DNA of 14,184 nucleotides, from positions 1 through 14,184 of the forward strand of contig PGTJ01000033.1 in the NCBI GenBank assembly GCA_002794515.1, given 5' to 3'. The position numbers and the translations under genes are program-made. The notes beneath the pieces were generated by a model, which searched no databases, was not told the origin of the DNA, and saw only the letters and a program-made list of their open reading frames with translations. Positions 13,488-14,184 of the stretch are shown here, one piece after another (the stretch's first letter is position 1; the number at the start of each line of letters is the position of its first letter). This DNA is from Phototrophicales bacterium (GTDB lineage: Bacteria; Chloroflexota; Anaerolineae; Aggregatilineales; Phototrophicaceae).

Positions 13488-14184
13488 GGGATAATCAATT
13501 CTTGGTTAATGTAAATAAGATTGATGTTGCTAATGCCATTACGAGCGGCAATGCTATTCACAGGGACACCATAGCGGAGTGAAATCTGAAAGAGTGTCTC
13601 GCCTTGTTGGACGATATGCGTTACCCCCCCCGCACTCGGCATGGATGTCGCAAAGCTACTACCCTGTGCAATTGATTGGGTCGGGATGGATGTAGCTGGT
13701 GGGCGCACCCCTGTTGTGCCACAACCGGGGATAATCAATTTTTGCCCCACCAAAATCAGATTGATATTGGTGACACCACTGGCACGGGCAATATCATTGA
13801 CCAGCACACCATATCGAAGCGATAAGCGGAACAAATTCTCGCCCGCCACCACTTCATGCACACAATCTGCACCCGATAAAAACTGGGTTGTGGGCGTTGG
13901 TGTTGGAAAAACTTGTTGTGGGGGTTGAGGTATATTTGGCGTGAATGTTGGCAATGGTTGTAACAACGCCTGTGCCGTTTGTGTCTGGGCGATATAAGTT
14001 GCTGTTTGTTCAAAGATAACTTGTGTAGCACGGGCATAAAGTGGATCGAGCGTAGGAGAAGGAGTTATACCCCCTTCAAATTGGCTTTGTTGCGGAATTT
14101 GCGCGATTTGTTGCGGGGTTGGTGACGGTGTTAAAGTCGGTGGAATTTGTTGTTGCATCGCATCTTGTGGCGCAGATACCGCAT
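13484..14184 (-). CDS. Secreted LysM-repeat protein, 5' end outside the window
   Basis: Cell-surface protein with two peptidoglycan- or glycan-binding LysM domains; enzyme domain not seen. The frame runs to the window edge (visible start AVSAPQDA before the first internal Met at 14158), so the true start and probably a signal peptide lie beyond 14184. Counting from that Met, residues 1-95 are a Thr/Pro/Gln-rich extracellular linker. LysM 1 is at 99-146, bounded by Cys99 and Cys146. A second Ser/Thr/Pro linker covers 147-178, and LysM 2 is at 180-224, ending the protein with LIIP. Both repeats share LSLRYGV/ISLRYGV and NINLI. It overlaps the Nudix gene by 4 bp. Confidence 0.88.
   Translation of the reverse strand, partial: AVSAPQDAMQQQIPPTLTPSPTPQQIAQIPQQSQFEGGITPSPTLDPLYARATQVIFEQTATYIAQTQTAQALLQPLPTFTPNIPQPPQQVFPTPTPTTQFLSGADCVHEVVAGENLFRLSLRYGVLVNDIARASGVTNINLILVGQKLIIPGCGTTGVRPPATSIPTQSIAQGSSFATSMPSAGGVTHIVQQGETLFQISLRYGVPVNSIAARNGISNINLIYINQELIIP

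Noticed and set aside
1..14184. CRISPR arrays, insertion sequences, integrases or attachment sites, including tRNA-Gln as an integration site
   Set aside because: No spaced direct repeats, transposase or integrase sequence, and no second copy of the tRNA 3' end in the window.

Overview
The window looks like chromosomal DNA of a bacterium with moderate GC, most likely a member of the Chloroflexota (Anaerolineae-like). This is inference. It rests on the LacI/solute-binding protein/two-permease sugar locus without its own ATPase, the Thr/Pro-rich secreted LysM protein, the multi-TM GAF histidine kinase and the general codon and sequence style. No marker in the window fixes the taxonomy. I see no phage, transposon, CRISPR or plasmid gene.

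Layout. (1) Positions 19-89: tRNA-Gln(CUG). (2) Positions 113-6268: a carbohydrate-uptake locus on the + strand. A consensus promoter overlaid downstream by tandem LacI-type operators drives a LacI-family repressor. This is followed by a secreted solute-binding protein, two permeases (overlapping by 1 nt) and a secreted clan GH-A-like glycoside hydrolase. Hairpins lie after the binding-protein gene and at the end of the hydrolase gene. (3) Positions 6306-7023: two small membrane proteins of unknown function, each behind its own promoter-like sequence. (4) Positions 7048-10955: an AlbA_2/GHKL-ATPase/winged-helix regulator followed by a nine-TM GAF histidine kinase with no response regulator beside it. 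(5) Positions 10960-14184, minus strand: a gene string read right to left. It starts with a LysM protein (5' end outside the window) overlapping a Nudix ADP-ribose pyrophosphatase by ATGA. A strong internal promoter and a leader containing an intrinsic terminator then precede rplS (L19), a class I glutamine-amidotransferase-like peptidase C26, and murI, which overlaps it by ATGA.

How it works together. The + strand locus reads as a sensor-regulated sugar scavenging module. The hydrolase would release sugar outside the membrane, the binding protein and permeases would import it using an ATPase encoded elsewhere, and LacI would repress its own promoter until the sugar arrives. The minus-strand group mixes translation (L19), glutamate/peptidoglycan metabolism (C26, MurI), nucleotide-sugar housekeeping (Nudix) and the cell surface (LysM).

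The most interesting signals are regulatory: a promoter-leader-terminator arrangement directly in front of rplS that looks like transcription attenuation, an operator set around the LacI promoter with a possible distal looping partner, and an intergenic hairpin whose 3' arm is exactly complementary to the next gene's ribosome-binding site. A MurI with an altered first catalytic motif (CHAAS where the family has CNTAS) is also worth checking.
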